Of a stretch of 64,000 nt of DNA, positions 44,530 to 54,535 are shown one piece after another (the stretch's first letter is position 1; the number at the start of each line of letters is the position of its first letter). Source of the stretch: Paraoerskovia sediminicola. GTDB lineage: Bacteria > Actinomycetota > Actinomycetes > Actinomycetales > Cellulomonadaceae. The translations under genes were made by a program, and so were the position numbers. The notes under the pieces are model-generated. The model was not told the DNA's origin and made no database searches. It worked only from the letters and a program-made list of their open reading frames with translations. The stretch covers positions 2,790,001-2,854,000 of the forward strand of contig NZ_AP027729.1 in the NCBI RefSeq assembly GCF_030296575.1, given 5' to 3'.

Positions 44530-45573
44530 GTGCGCTCCCTGACCTCGATCAGCCCCCGGGTCGCTCCCGAGCGGCTCCTCGCAGACCTCGTCCCGCCCCG
44601 ACACTTCCGCGACGCCCGGTTCTCCACCTACCGGGCCGACGACGCGTACCCGAGCCAGGGGGACGCCGTCCGACACCTCGAGGCCGTCGCCGAACGACTG
44701 ACGACCCGGCAGCGCGGGTTCTTCCGGCGCCGCAACGACCCGCCGGCCGTGTACCTGGACGGCGGGTTCGGCGTCGGCAAGACGCACCTGCTCACGTCGC
44801 TGGCGCACGCGGTCGGCGTCGAGGACTGCGCGTACGGGACGTTCGTCGAGTACACGAACCTCGTCGGCGCGCTCGGGTTCGCGCGCACCGTCGAGGCGCT
44901 CGCCGAGAAGAAGCTCGTGTGCATCGACGAGTTCGAGCTCGACGACCCCGGCGACACGGTGCTCATGTCCCGGCTACTGCGTGAGCTGGCCGACCGGGAC
45001 ACGGCGCTCGCGGCGACGTCCAACACCCTGCCCGACGCGCTCGGGGAGGGGCGGTTCGCCGCCGAGGACTTCCTGCGCGAGATCCAGGCGCTCGCCGCTC
45101 GGTTCGACGTGATGCGCGTCGACGGCGAGGACTACCGGCACCGGGGCACGACCATCGCGCCACAACCGCTCACCGCGGAGCAGGTGCGCGAGACCGCGGG
45201 ACGCACCGAGGGCGCGACGCTCGACACGCTCGACGACGTCGTCGCACACCTCGCCACGGTCCACCCGAGCCGCTACGGGGCGATGCTGGACGACGTCCCC
45301 GCCGTCGGTCTCACCGAGGTCCACCAGGTCACGGAGCAGTCGGTGGCGCTGCGCCTCGTCGTGCTCGTGGACCGGCTCTACGACCGGGACATCCCGGTGC
45401 TGCTCTCGCGGGTCGGTGACGCCGGGCGGCCCGGCGAGGGCGACCGGCTGTTCACCCCGAAGATGCTCGACGGCGGGTACCGCAAGAAGTACTACCGGGC
45501 GCTGTCGCGGCTCGGCGCGCTCATCGACGACGGTCGGGCGCTCGCCGAGGGGTCGGTCCCGGCCGAGCGCTGA
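44530..45573 (+). CDS. zapE: Cell division protein ZapE (AFG1-like AAA ATPase)
   Basis: AAA+ ATPase of the AFG1/ZapE family, 347 residues; in E. coli ZapE interacts with FtsZ and destabilises FtsZ polymers. Walker A GGFGVGKTHL starts at residue 78; Walker B is KLVCIDEFELDD; sensor region LAATSNTLPDALGEGRF and the family-specific GEDYRHRG follow. Length agrees with the family. GTG 44530 chosen because TAGGCT lies 8 bases upstream; another in-frame GTG at 44524 is possible. Confidence 0.9.
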   Translation: MRSLTSISPRVAPERLLADLVPPRHFRDARFSTYRADDAYPSQGDAVRHLEAVAERLTTRQRGFFRRRNDPPAVYLDGGFGVGKTHLLTSLAHAVGVEDCAYGTFVEYTNLVGALGFARTVEALAEKKLVCIDEFELDDPGDTVLMSRLLRELADRDTALAATSNTLPDALGEGRFAAEDFLREIQALAARFDVMRVDGEDYRHRGTTIAPQPLTAEQVRETAGRTEGATLDTLDDVVAHLATVHPSRYGAMLDDVPAVGLTEVHQVTEQSVALRLVVLVDRLYDRDIPVLLSRVGDAGRPGEGDRLFTPKMLDGGYRKKYYRALSRLGALIDDGRALAEGSVPAER

Positions 45574-45654
45574 GCGTCCTGCTGGGCGTCCTGTCGAGGG
45601 CCGCAGCGCGCGCTCACACCCACCTGACGCCTCGCGTGCCCGGGGTGGCCGGGC

Positions 45655-46523
45655 TCAGGCCTCCGCGAGCAGCTGCTTCTGCTCCTCGACGTCGTACGTG
45701 GCCTCGGGCCAGCCCAGGTCGAGCCCGCGGAACGCGTCGAGCAGCAGCTCGGTGACGGCGAGGCGGGCGTACCACTTGTGGTCCGCGGGGATCACGTGCC
45801 ACGGCGCGACGTCGGTGCTCGTCCGGTCCAGCACGGCCTGGTACGCCTCCTGGTACGCGGGCCACTGCGCCCGGGCCGCGAGGTCGGCGGGGTCGTACTT
45901 CCAGTGCTTGTCGGCGCGGTCGAGGCGCTTCGAGAGCCGCTTCTTCTGCTCGTCGAGCCCGACGAACAGGGCGACCTTGACGATCGTCGTCCCGGACTCG
46001 GCGACCTTGGCCTCGAAGCGGTTGATCGCGTCGTAGCGGTTCTCCCACACGTCCTTGCGAACGAGGGAGTCGACCCGCGCGATGAGCACGTCCTCGTAGT
46101 GCGAGCGGTCGAAGACGCCCAGCATGCCGGGCTCGGGAAGCTCCTTGCGGATCCGCCACAGGAAGTCGTGCGCGAGCTCTTCCTTCGTCGGCGAACCGAA
46201 CGACGCGTGCGAGACGCCCTGCGGGTCGACCATGCCGACGACGTGCCGCACGATCCCGCCCTTGCCGGCGGTGTCCATGCCCTGGAGCACCAGCAGCACC
46301 GAGCGCTCGCCGCCCGTGCGCCCCTCGGCGAAGAGCCGCTCCTGAAGATCGGAGAGCTCGGCGCCGCGCTCGGCCATGGACTTCTCGGCCTTCTTCCTGC
46401 CGTGCTCCCACCCGGGGTCGCGCCGCGGTCGAACGTCGCGAGGTCGAACCCCTCGGTGACACGGAGCGTGTCCTTGGGGAGCTCGCTGAACTTCTTCTTC
46501 GACTTCTTCGACTTCTTCGACAT
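45655..46523 (-). CDS. ppk2: Polyphosphate kinase 2 family protein, frameshifted
   Basis: PPK2 transfers phosphate between polyphosphate and nucleotides. 289 residues after repair, a single-domain (class I or III) enzyme. Walker A is QGMDTAGKGG, Walker B/catalytic DRSHYEDVL, lid region NRYDAINRFEAKV. The N-terminus is very lysine-rich (MSKKSKKSKKKFSELPKD). The frame breaks around 46410-46417, where one extra base gives ATPGWEHGRKKAEKSMAERG. ATG 46523 has AGAGGA upstream. It is the last gene after treZ (71-bp gap) and could be in that operon. Confidence 0.9.
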
Positions 46524-46594
46524 GGTCGTCCTCTCAGGTCGGTGCAGGTCGGTCGCTGGCCGGCGCAGGCCCGCGCTGCTCACGGCCGGTCCGT

Positions 46595-48516
46595 TCAGGC
46601 TCCCGGTACGAGCACAGCGACGGACCGGCCCGGCAGGTGCAGGGCGGTGCCGTCGAGGGTCGTCGCGTCGTCCCACGCCGCCGCGACCCGGAGGCCCTCG
46701 GTCAGCGGTGCCTCGACCGGGTCGGCGCCGAGGTTCAGCACGACCCCTGCCGCGCCACGGTGCAGCACGATCGCCGCGCTCGCATCCGCGGCACCGCTCT
46801 CGTCGCCGGCAGAGACGGCCCCGACGGCCTCGACGCGCACGGCGCCCAGGTCGCCCGAGGCGATGTCCGGCACCGACCTGCGCAGAGCGACGAGCGTCCG
46901 GTACCAGTCGCGCAGCCGCGCGTGGTCGCCGTTCGCGGCCTCGGCGCGGTCGAGCACGCTCGCGTCCCGCGTCGAGGGGTCCTGCGGGTTCGGCACCTCG
47001 ATCGGTCCGCCGTAGAGCTCGGTCCACCCGTGGCCGCCGAACTCGCGCGTGCGGCCGACGCGGACGGCCTCACCGAGCTCGGGGTCCTGGTGGTCGGTGA
47101 AGTACTGCCACGGGGTGCTCGCGCCCCACTCCTCGCCCATGAAGATCATCGGCGTGAAGGGCGAGCAGAGCACCAGCGCCGCCTCGATCGCGAGTCCGCC
47201 GACGTCGAGGCGTGCGGCGGGCCGGTCGCCGAGGGCCCGGTTGCCGACCTGGTCGTGGTTCGAGGCGCAGACGACGAACCGGTGCCCGTCCGTGCCGGGC
47301 GGCACCGGCGCGCCCCACGCCCGGCCGCGGAACGTCGACCACGACCCGTCGTGCACGAACGCCCCGGTCATCGCCTTGCGCAGCACCTCGACGGAACCGA
47401 AGTCGACGTAGTACCCGTGACGTTCGCCGGTGAGGAGCGCGTGGATCGCGTGGTGGACGTCGTCGGCCCACTGCGCGGTCATGCCGCGCGGCCCGTAGGC
47501 GTCGAGCTCGGCGGTGCCATGCCCTGCTGCGTCCGAGCCCGACTCCGAGGCCGATCCCGGCTTCCATCCCGGCCGGACCTGCTCACCCAGTGGGGTCACC
47601 GTCGCAGGCTGGTTCTCGTCCGACTCGGCCACGAGCGACAGCGGACGCCCGACCTGCTCGGTGAGCCGCGCCGTCCGACGCGAGAGCTCGGCGAGCAGGT
47701 GCTCGGGGAGTCGTCGATGAGCGCGTGCACCGCGTCGAGGCGCAGCGCGTCGACGTGGAACTGCTCGAACCAGTGCAGCGCGTTCTCGATGACCCAGGCC
47801 CGCACCTCGCGCGACCCGTCCTGGTCGAGGTTCACGGCCGAGCCCCACGGCGTCTGGTGCTCGTCGGTGAAGTACGGGCCGAACGTCGACAGGTAGTTCC
47901 CGGCAGGTCCGAGGTGGTTGTAGACCACGTCGAGGCACACGCCGAGCCCGCGGGCGTGGGCGGCGTCCACGAAACGTTGGAGCGCACGCGGCCCGCCGTA
48001 GACATCGTGGACGGCCCACAGGTCGACGCCGTCGTAGCCCCAGCCGCGATCGCCCCCGAACGCGGCGAGCGGCATGAGCTCCACCATCTGCACGCCGAGC
48101 TCCGCGAGCTCGTCGAGGTGGGCTGCCGCGGCGTCGAGGGTGCCCTCGGCCGTGAACGTGCCGACGTGCAGCTCGTACGTCACCGCGCCACGGGCGTCCC
48201 GGCCCTGCCACGTGGCGTCGGTCCAGGCGAACGCGGGGTCGAACCGGCGGCTCGGGCCGTCCACGCCGTACGGCTGGTGCGCGCTGCGCGGGTCGGGCCG
48301 GGCGGGCCCGCCGTCCACGGAGAACGCGTAGTCGGTCCCTGCGGGGACGTCCTCGACCGCGACCCACCAGCCGCCGTCGGTCGGGTTCAGGGGTCGGACG
48401 ACGTCCTCGCGCCCGTAGGTCCCGTCGCCCGCCGCGGGGAGCACCAGGTCGACGCGCGAGGCCGTCGGGGCCCAGACGCGCAGGGGCGACGACACGCACG
48501 ACGCGTCAGCGGCCAT
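46595..48516 (-). CDS. treZ: Malto-oligosyltrehalose trehalohydrolase, frameshifted
   Basis: GH13 enzyme that releases trehalose from maltooligosyl trehalose made by TreY. 640 residues after repair. N-terminal CBM48-like domain (PLRVWAPTASRVDLVLP), then barrel motifs YELHVGTFTAEGTLDAA, DVVYNHLGPAGNYL, VDALRLDAVHALID (nucleophile Asp), LVAESDENQP (acid Glu) and ASNHDQVGNRALG. The frame breaks in the gggg run at 47705-47708; one more base gives IDDSPEHLLAELSRR. The start overlaps the treY stop by 11 bases. Confidence 0.94.
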
Positions 48517-51133
48517 GGCTCGTCTCCGTCTCGACGTCGGTGCTGGTCGTCGTGCCGGTCGTCGTGTCGGTCTCGGTCGGTTCGTGGACGAGCAGCGCGA
48601 CCGGGAGGTCCTCGAAGACCTCGGCGATCGGCACCGGCCCGGCCGGGAAGGATCGTCCTGTCAGGCGGTCGACCCAGCGCCCCTCGCCGGAACCCTGGGG
48701 GAGCGCCAAGGTGTGCCCCGCCCAGCCGCCGAAGCGCTCGACGGTCCCGGCGAGCCGGGTCACGACAGTCACGGCGGCGGGCACGTGGTCGATCGTCCGT
48801 GCGAACGCGACGGCGCACGTCGACGACGTGGGCACCGGGTCGTAGCCTGCGTCCTCGCCGACGAACGCCGCGGGCAGCTCGCGGCGCAGCCGCAGGGCCC
48901 GCGAGGTGACGAGCAGCTTCTGGCTGCCGAGCGAGCGGGCGCCCTCCCCGCCGTCGAGGCGCTCCAGGCGGTCGGCCAACGCCTCGACGTCGGCGGGTCG
49001 GCGGTTGTCGGGGTCGACCAGCGTCGGCCCGTACGTCTCGCTGCCCTGGTACACGTCGGCGACGCCCGGCATCGTGAGCTGGACCAGCTTGGTGCCCAGA
49101 GCCGCGGCACGCAGCGGCTCGAGGTGCCGCTCGGCCCAGCCGCCGAAGATCTCGAGGATCGCCGGGTCGGCGAGCGCGCCGCGAGCCAGGTCCGCCACAG
49201 CGCGCTCGTACGGCTCGTCCACGGCGGTCCATGCGGTGCGCAGCTTCGCCTCCCGCAGCGCCTTGGTCAGGTAGTCGACGAGCCGCTCGGGCGAGATCGG
49301 GCCCGGGGTCGTGCCGTCCGGCACCCATGTCCCGGCGACCGTCTGCCAGAGGAGGTTCTCGGCGTGCCCGTCGACGAGCGCGCCGCGGTACCCCGCCGAC
49401 GCCGTCCGGGCGGCCGCGATGGTGCGCACCCACTCGTCGCCGAACTCGCTCAGCACGCCGATCGCGGCGCGGGTGTCCTCGCCGCGCTTCGTGTCGTGCG
49501 TCGAGGTGCTGGTGAGCCCGAGCGGCGTGTGCGTGCGCTGGCGGTGGGCGAACGCGTGCCACTCGTGGAGCGCGAGCGCGAAGCGGTCGGGCTCGCCGCC
49601 CACCTCGCACAGCGACGTGAGCTCGGTCCAGCGGTAGAACGTCGTGTCCTCGACGCCCTTGGCCATGACGGCTCCGCAGACCTGCTGGAACCGCACGATC
49701 AGCTCGTCGCGACGGGCCTCGCGCGTGCGGCCGGCGCTGCCGACCTCGTGGCCGAGGAGCAGGTCGACCACGACGTCGAGCGTCTCGTGCCGGGTGTCGG
49801 GCAGCGCGGCGCGGGCCTTGGCGGCGGCCTCGAGCGTGACCTCGACCGGCTCGCGCCGGGACGGCTCGCCCGGGACGACGCACGACCGGTAGCGGTCGAA
49901 CGCCACGAGCAGCGCCCGCAAGCACTCCTCGATGCCGCGCCACGTGTGGTCGCGCAGCCGAGGGTCCTCACGGCAGATGTCCGTGGCGAGGTCGCTGAGC
50001 CGGTGGACCTCGGCGTCGAGCGGCCCGTCGACGATCTCCTGCTTCGACCGCTCGATCAACGCAGCCAGGCCCCCGGGGCCCTGCCCGGTGAGCTCCTCGG
50101 CGACGGACGCGAGCGCGGCGCGCCCCGCGGCGTCGACGAACAGGGACTGCAGGCGCCACATGCCCTCGTACCCGGTCGTCCCGACGGTGGCCCAGTCGGG
50201 CGGCAGCTTCTCCTCGCCGGCGAGGATCTTCTCCACCACGACCCAGGCGCCGCCCGTCGCCTCCTCGAGGCGGTCGAGATACTGGCCGGGGTCCGCCAGC
50301 CCGTCCGGGTGGTCGATCCGCAGGCCGTCGACGGTGCCGTCGGCGATCAGGTCCAGCAGCACGGCGTGCGTCGCGGCGAACACCCTCTCGTCCTCCACGC
50401 GGATCGCGGCGAGCGTCCCGACGTCGAAGAAGCGGCGGTAGTTGAGCTCCTCGTCCGCGACGCGCCAGAACGCGAGCCGATAGTGCTGGCGCTCGACGAG
50501 CTCCGCGAGCGGGAGGTCCTCGGTGCCCGCGCGGACCGGGAACACGTGGTCGTAGTAGCGCAGGACCGTGGTCGTGCCGTGCGCCGCCTGGGCCGCGTCG
50601 TCCACGAGCCGCTCTCCGTCGGAGGCGACCGGGACGGCCATCTCCTCGACCGTCAGCTCGCCCGAGGCGAGGACGTCGCCGATGCGCGCCCCGAGGACCG
50701 GCATGAGCACCGCGCCCTCACCGCCCGACCAGTCCACGTCGAACCAGTGCGCGTACCGGGACTCGGCGCCCTCGGCGAGCACCGACCACAGGGCGCGGTT
50801 GTGCCACACGGGCGTCGGGACGGCCATGTGGTTCGGGACGACGTCCACCACCAGACCGAGGCCGGCACCGCGGGCCGCGGCCGAGAGTCGCTCGAGACCG
50901 GCGCGACCACCCAGCGCCGCGCTGATGTGGGAGTGGTCCACGACGTCGTACCCGTGGGTCGAGCCCGGCGCGGCCTGGAGGATCGGCGACAGGTACAGGT
51001 GCGTGACCCCGAGCGACGCGAGGTACGGGACCTGCGCCGCGGCGTCGTCGAACGTGAGGTCGGCGCTCAGCTGCAGCCGGTACGTCGACGTGGGGTAGGG
51101 GCGCCCGGGTGCCGGACGGCGACGGTCACTCAT
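48506..51133 (-). CDS. treY: Malto-oligosyltrehalose synthase
   Basis: GH13 enzyme that turns the reducing-end glucose of maltodextrin into an alpha,alpha-1,1 linkage, step one of the TreY-TreZ trehalose pathway. 875 residues, intact. Motifs: YRLQLSADLTFDDAAAQVPY, STHGYDVVDHS, LVVDVVPNHMA, VDGLRIDHPDGLADP, VVVEKILAGEEKLP and LTSTSTHDTKRGEDTRAA. The last 20 residues are Thr-rich. ATG overlaps the glgX stop (ATGA) and its stop overlaps treZ, so treX-Y-Z are one translationally coupled unit. Confidence 0.95.
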   Translation of the reverse strand: MSDRRRPAPGRPYPTSTYRLQLSADLTFDDAAAQVPYLASLGVTHLYLSPILQAAPGSTHGYDVVDHSHISAALGGRAGLERLSAAARGAGLGLVVDVVPNHMAVPTPVWHNRALWSVLAEGAESRYAHWFDVDWSGGEGAVLMPVLGARIGDVLASGELTVEEMAVPVASDGERLVDDAAQAAHGTTTVLRYYDHVFPVRAGTEDLPLAELVERQHYRLAFWRVADEELNYRRFFDVGTLAAIRVEDERVFAATHAVLLDLIADGTVDGLRIDHPDGLADPGQYLDRLEEATGGAWVVVEKILAGEEKLPPDWATVGTTGYEGMWRLQSLFVDAAGRAALASVAEELTGQGPGGLAALIERSKQEIVDGPLDAEVHRLSDLATDICREDPRLRDHTWRGIEECLRALLVAFDRYRSCVVPGEPSRREPVEVTLEAAAKARAALPDTRHETLDVVVDLLLGHEVGSAGRTREARRDELIVRFQQVCGAVMAKGVEDTTFYRWTELTSLCEVGGEPDRFALALHEWHAFAHRQRTHTPLGLTSTSTHDTKRGEDTRAAIGVLSEFGDEWVRTIAAARTASAGYRGALVDGHAENLLWQTVAGTWVPDGTTPGPISPERLVDYLTKALREAKLRTAWTAVDEPYERAVADLARGALADPAILEIFGGWAERHLEPLRAAALGTKLVQLTMPGVADVYQGSETYGPTLVDPDNRRPADVEALADRLERLDGGEGARSLGSQKLLVTSRALRLRRELPAAFVGEDAGYDPVPTSSTCAVAFARTIDHVPAAVTVVTRLAGTVERFGGWAGHTLALPQGSGEGRWVDRLTGRSFPAGPVPIAEVFEDLPVALLVHEPTETDTTTGTTTSTDVETETSHGR

Positions 51134-53513
51134 GCTGCCGGGTCCCGCGTCAGGACGACGACGGACCGCCCCTCGGCGGTCAGGGTGTCGCCGGCGGCGA
51201 GCTCGTCCCCGGGCTCGACCGAGTGATCGGTGTCCAGGACCACGGTCCACGTCGTGCCGTACTCCTGCGCCGGCAGGACGAAGTCGAGAGACTCGTAGTG
51301 CGCGTTGAGGAGCATGAGGAACGAGTCGTCGACGATGGGGACGCCTCGCGCGTCGCGCTCCGAGATGACGTCTCCGTTGAGGAAGACCATCACCGAGCGG
51401 GCGTACGAGTTGTTCCAGTCGACGGCGTCCATGCGGTCACCCGTGATGTCGAACCACTCGATGTCCGGCAGGACCTCGGGGGTCTCGTCCGCCGCAGAGG
51501 TCTCGTCGGGCCCGTCGGGCTCGGCGGTGGCCGCCGGTGAGCCTGCCTTCGCGGTCGCGCCGGGCTTCGCCGTCCGACCGGGTGCGGTGGGGCCGCTCTC
51601 CGCGGAGGACCGGGCCGTAGCGTCGGGCCCCACGGCGCTCGCCGCGACCTGCGGAGGGCTGTCGTCGGCAGGCGACAGCGAGGGCCGGGTCGACGTGCCG
51701 TCCGGGGGCCTGAGCTCCACCGTCGCGGGCTCCAGGTGGGAGGCGTCGGCCACCTTCTCGAGCCCGCGACCGACGAAGAACCGGCGGCGACGCAGGATCG
51801 GGTGCTCGCGCCGCAGCTTGACGAGCATGCGCGTGAACTCCAGGAGCGCTGCGTCGGCGTCGTCGAGGTCCCAGTCGATCCACGACAGCTCGTTGTCCTG
51901 GCAGTACACGTTGTTGTTGCCCTGCTGGGTGCGGCCGAGCTCGTCGCCGTGCGCGATCATCGGCACGCCCTGGGACAGCAGGAGCGTAGTGAGGAAGTTG
52001 CGGCGCTGCCGGTGCCGGAGCTCGAGGACCTCGGGGTCGTCCGTCGGCCCCTCGGCGCCGCTGTTCCAGGACCGGTTGTGGCTTTCGCCGTCGTTGCCGC
52101 CCTCGCCGTTCGCGTCGTTGTGCTTGTCGTTGTAGGAGACCAGGTCGGTGAGCGTGAACCCGTCGTGGGCGGTGAAGAAGTTGATCGAGGCGATGGGCTT
52201 GCGACCCGAGTGCTCGTACAGGTCGGACGAGCCGGTGATGCGGCTCGCGAACTCGGGGAGCGTGGACGCCTCCCCGCGCCAGAAGTCACGGACCGTGTCC
52301 CGGAACTTGCCGTTCCACTCGGTCCACAGCGGGGGAACCCGCCGACCTGGTAGCCGCCCGCACCGAGGTCCCAGGGCTCGGCGATGAGCTTGCTCTGGGA
52401 GATGATCGGGTCCTGCTGGACGATGTCGAAGAAGGCCGAGAGCCGGTCGACCTCGTGGAACTGCCGGGCGAGCGTGGCAGCGAGGTCGAAGCGGAAGCCG
52501 TCGACGTGCATCTCCTCGACCCAGTAGCGCAGCGAGTCCATGATGAGCTGCAGCACGTGCGGGGACCGCATGAGCAGCGAGTTGCCGGTGCCGGTCGTGT
52601 CGAAGTAGTGGGTGCGGTCGTCGTCGACGAGCCGGTAGTAGGCCGCGTTGTCGATGCCGCGGAACGAGAGCGTCGGCCCCTGGTGGTTGCCCTCGGCCGT
52701 GTGGTTGTACACGACGTCGAGGATCACCTCGATGTCGGCCTCGTGGAGCGCCTTGACCATCGACTTGAACTCGAGGACCTGCTCGCCGCGCGACCCGTAG
52801 CCGGCGTACCCGTTGTGGGGCGCGAAGAACCCGATGGTGTTGTAGCCCCAGTAGTTCGACAGGCCCTTCTCGACGAGGTGCGGGTCGTTGACGAACTGGT
52901 GCACCGGCATGAGCTCGATCGCGGTGATGCCGAGGCCGGACAGGTGGTCGATGATCGCGGGGTGCGCGATGCCCGCGTAGGTGCCGCGCAGCTCTTCCGG
53001 GACGTCCGGGTGCTGCATCGTCAGGCCCCGCACGTGCGCCTCGTAGATCACGCTGTCGTGGTAGTCGTGGCCCGGGGGACGGTCGTGGCCCCAGTCGAAG
53101 AACGGGTTGATGACGACCGAGATCATCGTGTGCTGCGACGAGTCGTCGGTGTTGCGCTGGTCCGGGTCGTCGAACTGGTACGAGAAGAGCGACTGGTCGC
53201 CGTCGATCTGCCCGTCGATCGCCTTCGCGTACGGGTCGAGCAGGAGCTTCGACGGGTCGCAGCGGTGGCCGTTCTCGGGGTCGTACGGTCCGTGCACCCG
53301 GTAGCCGTAGCGCTGGCCCGGCCCGACGGTGGGGAGGTAGAGGTGCCAGACGTGCGCGTCGGTCTCCTCGATCTCGATGCACGTCTCGACGCCGTCGTCG
53401 TCGAACAGGCAGAGCTCGACGCGGTCGGCGACCTCCGAGAAGAGGGCGAAGTTGGTGCCGCTCCCGTCGAAGGTCGCACCGAGGGGGTAGGGGTGTCCTG
53501 GCCAGATCTGCAT
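51130..53513 (-). CDS. glgX: Glycogen debranching enzyme GlgX/TreX, frameshifted, with low-complexity insert
   Basis: GH13 isoamylase-type debranching enzyme that trims glycogen side chains and feeds TreY. 794 residues after repair. CBM48 start [19 protein letters not shown]; barrel motifs [42 protein letters not shown] and [16 protein letters not shown]. The frame breaks in the ggggg run at 52331-52335; one more base gives [16 protein letters not shown]. Between [10 protein letters not shown] and [12 protein letters not shown] lies an insert of about 90 Ala/Pro/Ser/Thr/Gly-rich residues not normal for the family. GATCAT (minus, 53520-53525) lies 6 bases before the ATG. Confidence 0.93.
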
Positions 53514-53651
53514 CTGCGAATGATCGCACCTCGGTGTGACACCCGCGTCGAGGAGGGGGTCGGGTTCGGCCGTCAGTGAATGTGGCTCCGGTCACACGCT
53601 CTCTCCGCGGTGCGCCATGCGTCCGCCCCGACGACCTGGTAGACCGGAAGC

Positions 53652-53872
53652 ATGGATGCGAAACCTGGCCCACGTCACCGCCGCGACGACCCCAACACGG
53701 CAGACATCGGCTCGGCGCGGCTCTCCCCGCGGACGGACAAGGACGCCGAACCCGGCGACGTCCTCTCCGGCGGGGACGCCTCGCGCGCGCCCCAGTCCCT
53801 GCGCGAGCGGGGAGAGGGCGCATCGAGCGCACGTCGTCCGGCACGTCCTGGGACGACCCCGACGAGCTCTGA
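53652..53872 (+). CDS. Small uncharacterised polar protein, frameshifted
   Basis: Candidate small protein of 73 residues after repair: MDAKPGPRHRRDDPNTADIG at the start and SSGTSWDDPDEL at the end, charged and probably disordered. As printed the frame runs on into the next gene. One extra G in the gggg run at 53809-53812 gives RERGRGRIERTSSGTSWDDP and a stop at 53870-53872, just before the convergent gene. TAGACC (53640-53645) lies 6 bases before ATG 53652, like the leaderless neighbours. Function unknown; existence rests on start, stop and codon pattern only. Confidence 0.5.
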
Positions 53873-53875
53873 CGC

Positions 53876-54157
53876 TCAGTCGGTCCGCGGCAGCCGGTCC
53901 GGGTCGACCCGGATCAGCCGGGGCATCCCGGCGGGTGCCACCTGGCTCAGCGCCAGGTAGCGCGCCTCGGCGCGGTGCAGCCGGATGTGCTCGTCGACGG
54001 ACCAGCCCGGTCCGTTGGTGAGGGTCATGCCGCAGGAGCAGCCGATGGTCACCTCTCCGGTGTCCGTGTGCCGCACGTCCCCGACCGTGACGTGGGACGA
54101 CTGGGCACGCGCCTTGGCGCGCCGCATCTCATGACTGACGGCAGTCTCGTCGCTCAC
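53876..54157 (-). CDS. Uncharacterised small protein with CxC and HxxxH
   Basis: A 93-residue soluble protein. A central CSCG in TGEVTIGCSCGMTLTN and HIRLH about 15 residues later could form a zinc site. I do not recognise a family. The start is GTG 54157, 7 bases after TACTGT on the minus strand (54165-54170); an upstream GTG in the same frame (54166) would overlap that box and is rejected. Its stop is 3 bases from the convergent small gene. Confidence 0.68.
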   Translation of the reverse strand: MSDETAVSHEMRRAKARAQSSHVTVGDVRHTDTGEVTIGCSCGMTLTNGPGWSVDEHIRLHRAEARYLALSQVAPAGMPRLIRVDPDRLPRTD

Positions 54158-54194
54158 GGCGACCACAGTAGCGGGCAGGGAGCCCGACCAGCGC

Positions 54195-54470
54195 TCAGCC
54201 GGCCTCGGCCAGGCCGAGCCGGGCCCTGACCTCCGGACGTCGCAGCGGGGGCTCGGTCTTCGGTGGCACCTTGCGCTCCGGGAGCTCGTCCAGCAGCCGG
54301 TGCACGATCGCGGAGATGTCGTCCACGGCGCGGTCGACGGGCTCGCGGGTCACGGCGCTGACCGAGCCGATCCCCGCGACCTTGCGGACGAACTGCAGGG
54401 CGGCAGCCTCGATCTCCTCGTCGGTCGCCTCGGGCTCGAGTCCGCGCAGCGCGGTGATGTTGCGGCACAT
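54195..54470 (-). CDS. DUF2277 domain protein
   Basis: A 91-residue protein with the well-conserved DUF2277 pattern: MCRNITALRGLEPEATDEEI, AAALQFVRKVAG and RLLDELPERKVPPKTEPP. Function unknown in all organisms; the invariant Cys2 and Arg3 are noteworthy. TAGCGT (54478-54483, minus) lies 7 bases before the ATG, so the message is probably leaderless. It is a single-gene unit between two minus-strand genes. Confidence 0.9.
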   Translation of the reverse strand: MCRNITALRGLEPEATDEEIEAAALQFVRKVAGIGSVSAVTREPVDRAVDDISAIVHRLLDELPERKVPPKTEPPLRRPEVRARLGLAEAG

Positions 54471-54477
54471 GGGACCG

Positions 54478-54483
54478 ACGCTA
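54478..54483 (-). promoter_or_regulatory. -10 box TAGCGT, leaderless start of the DUF2277 gene
   Basis: TAGCGT on the minus strand, 7 bases, then ATG 54468-54470. Confidence 0.6.
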
Positions 54484-54535
54484 CGCCGGTGCGAGCGGCC
54501 TGAGAAGGGCCTCGGACCCGTACCGCCCGGGGGAG

